NCBI RefSeq assembly: GCF_003864255.1
Contig: NZ_QWEZ01000001.1
Coordinates: 310,001 to 374,000 of the forward strand
Direction: 5' to 3'
Source: Aestuariirhabdus litorea
GTDB lineage: Bacteria; Pseudomonadota; Gammaproteobacteria; Pseudomonadales; Aestuariirhabdaceae
Length of the DNA stretch: 64,000 bases
Shown here: piece after piece, positions 62,999-64,000 of the stretch
How the letters are laid out: each line of letters begins with the position of its first letter
Position numbering within the stretch: the stretch's first letter is position 1
Made by a program: the position numbers and the translations under genes
The notes under the pieces: model-generated
The model's input: the letters and a program-made list of their open reading frames with translations, nothing else
Told to the model about the DNA's origin: nothing
The model's database searches: none

Positions 62999-63874
62999 TC
63001 AGCCCAGCAGTTGCAGGTAACTTTGGGTAATCCGGTCGCCATAGAGCAGGGCGATAAAACCGGCGATCGCCAGGTAGGGGCCAAAGGGGATTGGTGTAGC
63101 GCGGTCTCGTCCCTGAACAACCATCATCAGTATCCCCAGCACCGCACCCACCACCGAGGAGAGGAGAATGATCAATGGCAGGGATTGCCAGCCCATCCAG
63201 GCGCCCAGTGCGGCCAGCAGTTTGAAGTCGCCGTAGCCCATCCCCTCCTTTCCGGTCAGCAGCTTAAACAGCCAGAACACCGACCACAGGCTGAGATACC
63301 CGGCTGCCGCCCCGATTACGGCATCGTTGAGGTTGGTAAAAAGGCCAAAGCAGTTGGCAAGCAGTCCCAGCCAGAGCAGGGGGAGGGTGATGTTGTCGGG
63401 CAGTAGTTGATGATCGATATCGATCATGGTCAGCGAAACCAGGGACCAGACCAGCAGGCAGGCCAGTGCCAGGGGCCAGCCCAGGCCGAGCTCCCAGGCG
63501 AGCAGCAGGGTCAACAGGCCGGTGGCCAGTTCAACCAGCGGGTAACGCCGCGAGATAGGGGTTTTGCACTGGGAGCACTTGCCTCCCAGTAGCAGGTAGC
63601 TCACCAGGGGAATGTTTTCCCAGGGCTTGATCTCCTTGTCACACTGGGGGCAGTGGGAGTTGGGAGTGATCAGGTTAAAGCGGGGGGGGTGGCCATCATC
63701 GGCTAGGGCGACCTCCTGCTCGAGCAGCTCGGCACACTGCTGGCGCCATTCCCGCTGCAGCATGATCGGAATGCGGTAGATCACCACGTTAAGAAAGCTG
63801 CCTACGATCAAGCCCAACAGCAGGGCGCCGGGAAGGACGATGGCGGGGTGGGTAAAGGGTTGCAGATCCAGCAT
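62999..63874 (-). CDS. pilD: Prepilin peptidase / N-methyltransferase PilD
   Basis: 291 residues, seven or eight helices. The N-terminal methylase domain has the zinc cysteines CPQC and CSQC; catalytic aspartates are in MIDIDHQLLPD and GMGYGDFKLL. It cleaves and methylates type IV prepilins and type II pseudopilins at the inner membrane. ATG at 63874; a TTG three codons upstream is the alternative. Follows pilC after a terminator. Confidence 0.96.
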   Translation of the reverse strand: MLDLQPFTHPAIVLPGALLLGLIVGSFLNVVIYRIPIMLQREWRQQCAELLEQEVALADDGHPPRFNLITPNSHCPQCDKEIKPWENIPLVSYLLLGGKCSQCKTPISRRYPLVELATGLLTLLLAWELGLGWPLALACLLVWSLVSLTMIDIDHQLLPDNITLPLLWLGLLANCFGLFTNLNDAVIGAAAGYLSLWSVFWLFKLLTGKEGMGYGDFKLLAALGAWMGWQSLPLIILLSSVVGAVLGILMMVVQGRDRATPIPFGPYLAIAGFIALLYGDRITQSYLQLLG

Positions 63875-63917
63875 GGTGCTCAATATTGGTGTGACGCCAG
63901 GTACAGAGTGACGAAAT

Positions 63918-63946
63918 AAAAAAGGGCCAGTCGATCCGGCCCCTTT
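63918..63946 (-). terminator. Intrinsic terminator between pilC and pilD
   Basis: On the minus strand GGGCC-loop-GGCCC is followed by TTTTTT. It lies just after the pilC stop, so pilD probably has its own promoter or is read through in part. Confidence 0.8.
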
Positions 63947-63959
63947 TCAGGTGTGGTAA

Positions 63960-64000
63960 TTAAACGGCCTGACCCAACTGGAATATCGGCAGGTACATGG
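63960..64000 (-). CDS. pilC: Type II secretion/type IV pilus inner-membrane protein PilC, last codons
   Basis: Only the last 12 complete residues before the stop lie inside the window (YLPIFQLGQAV), on the minus strand directly before pilD. The sequence matches the usual PilC C-terminus (final helix, then P-I/M-F-x-x-G) and the pilC-pilD order. Too short to judge more. Confidence 0.7.
   Translation of the reverse strand, partial: MYLPIFQLGQAV

Overview
The window is a gene-dense, GC-rich stretch of a gammaproteobacterial chromosome. Several features point to a marine or brackish relative of Pseudomonas and Oceanospirillum: a pilD-coaE-yacG order after the end of pilC, a Vfr/CRP regulator beside an OsmC-like gene and coq7, an EfpL (YeiP) factor, a long FadE, and a TRAP uptake system. 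This placement is inference. I saw no rRNA, tRNA, CRISPR array, insertion sequence or phage gene.

Region 1 (1-9993) is a minus-strand catabolic cluster: N-formylglutamate amidohydrolase family protein, a TRAP transporter (small and large membrane subunits, Tat-exported binding protein), a glutamine-synthetase-like ligase, an aldehyde dehydrogenase, an iron-type alcohol dehydrogenase and an AEC permease. A MurR/RpiR regulator is divergent. Between them lies a perfect 13-bp inverted repeat made of two TTTC-N-GAAA boxes, a likely operator. The gene set suggests gamma-glutamylation of an imported amine or amino alcohol, oxidation of its alcohol to an acid, and release of glutamate.

Region 2 (9977-17242) holds a patatin-like phospholipase, fadE, an outer-membrane barrel, a SYLF lipoprotein-like protein, an orphan solute-binding protein and agmatinase.

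Region 3 (17363-28574) is the most notable. An ECF sigma factor and its zinc/cupin anti-sigma ChrR are divergent from a tightly coupled seven-gene operon (SnoaL-like, SDR, FAD oxidase, DUF1365, cyclopropane-fatty-acid synthase family, DUF2878, lipoprotein-like). Four promoters carry exactly the same TGATCC-N16-CGTA signature in two back-to-back pairs. They drive the lipid operon, the sigma-ChrR pair, a folE-folM-DUF4345 operon and a DUF3429-DUF393 operon. I read this as one singlet-oxygen/photo-oxidative stress regulon that ties pterin synthesis to membrane-lipid modification.

Region 4 (28662-43558) is mostly housekeeping: MgtE, a tiny MCP remnant, a GGDEF/EAL protein with a degenerate GGDEF, BioA, a PepQ-type dipeptidase, MoaD-MoaB-MoeA, CRP/Vfr, OsmC-like, Coq7, a Ycf46-like AAA ATPase, EfpL with small neighbours, a GST-like protein and a GIY-YIG protein.

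Region 5 (43560-54026) opens with a visibly more AT-rich part (D,D-carboxypeptidase-like, PPK2, YejK, another orphan binding protein). It then holds a complete periplasmic nitrate reductase operon, napFDAGHBC, ending in a 44-residue membrane protein and preceded by an FNR-like box.

Region 6 (54146-64000) holds a DEDD exonuclease, a lipoprotein, a degenerate GNAT, a class C serine hydrolase with a Cys-rich partner, an enoyl-CoA hydratase, a 2Fe-2S flavin reductase, class I fumarase, a ComFB-like protein, a probable decayed coding remnant, yacG, coaE, pilD and the last codons of pilC.
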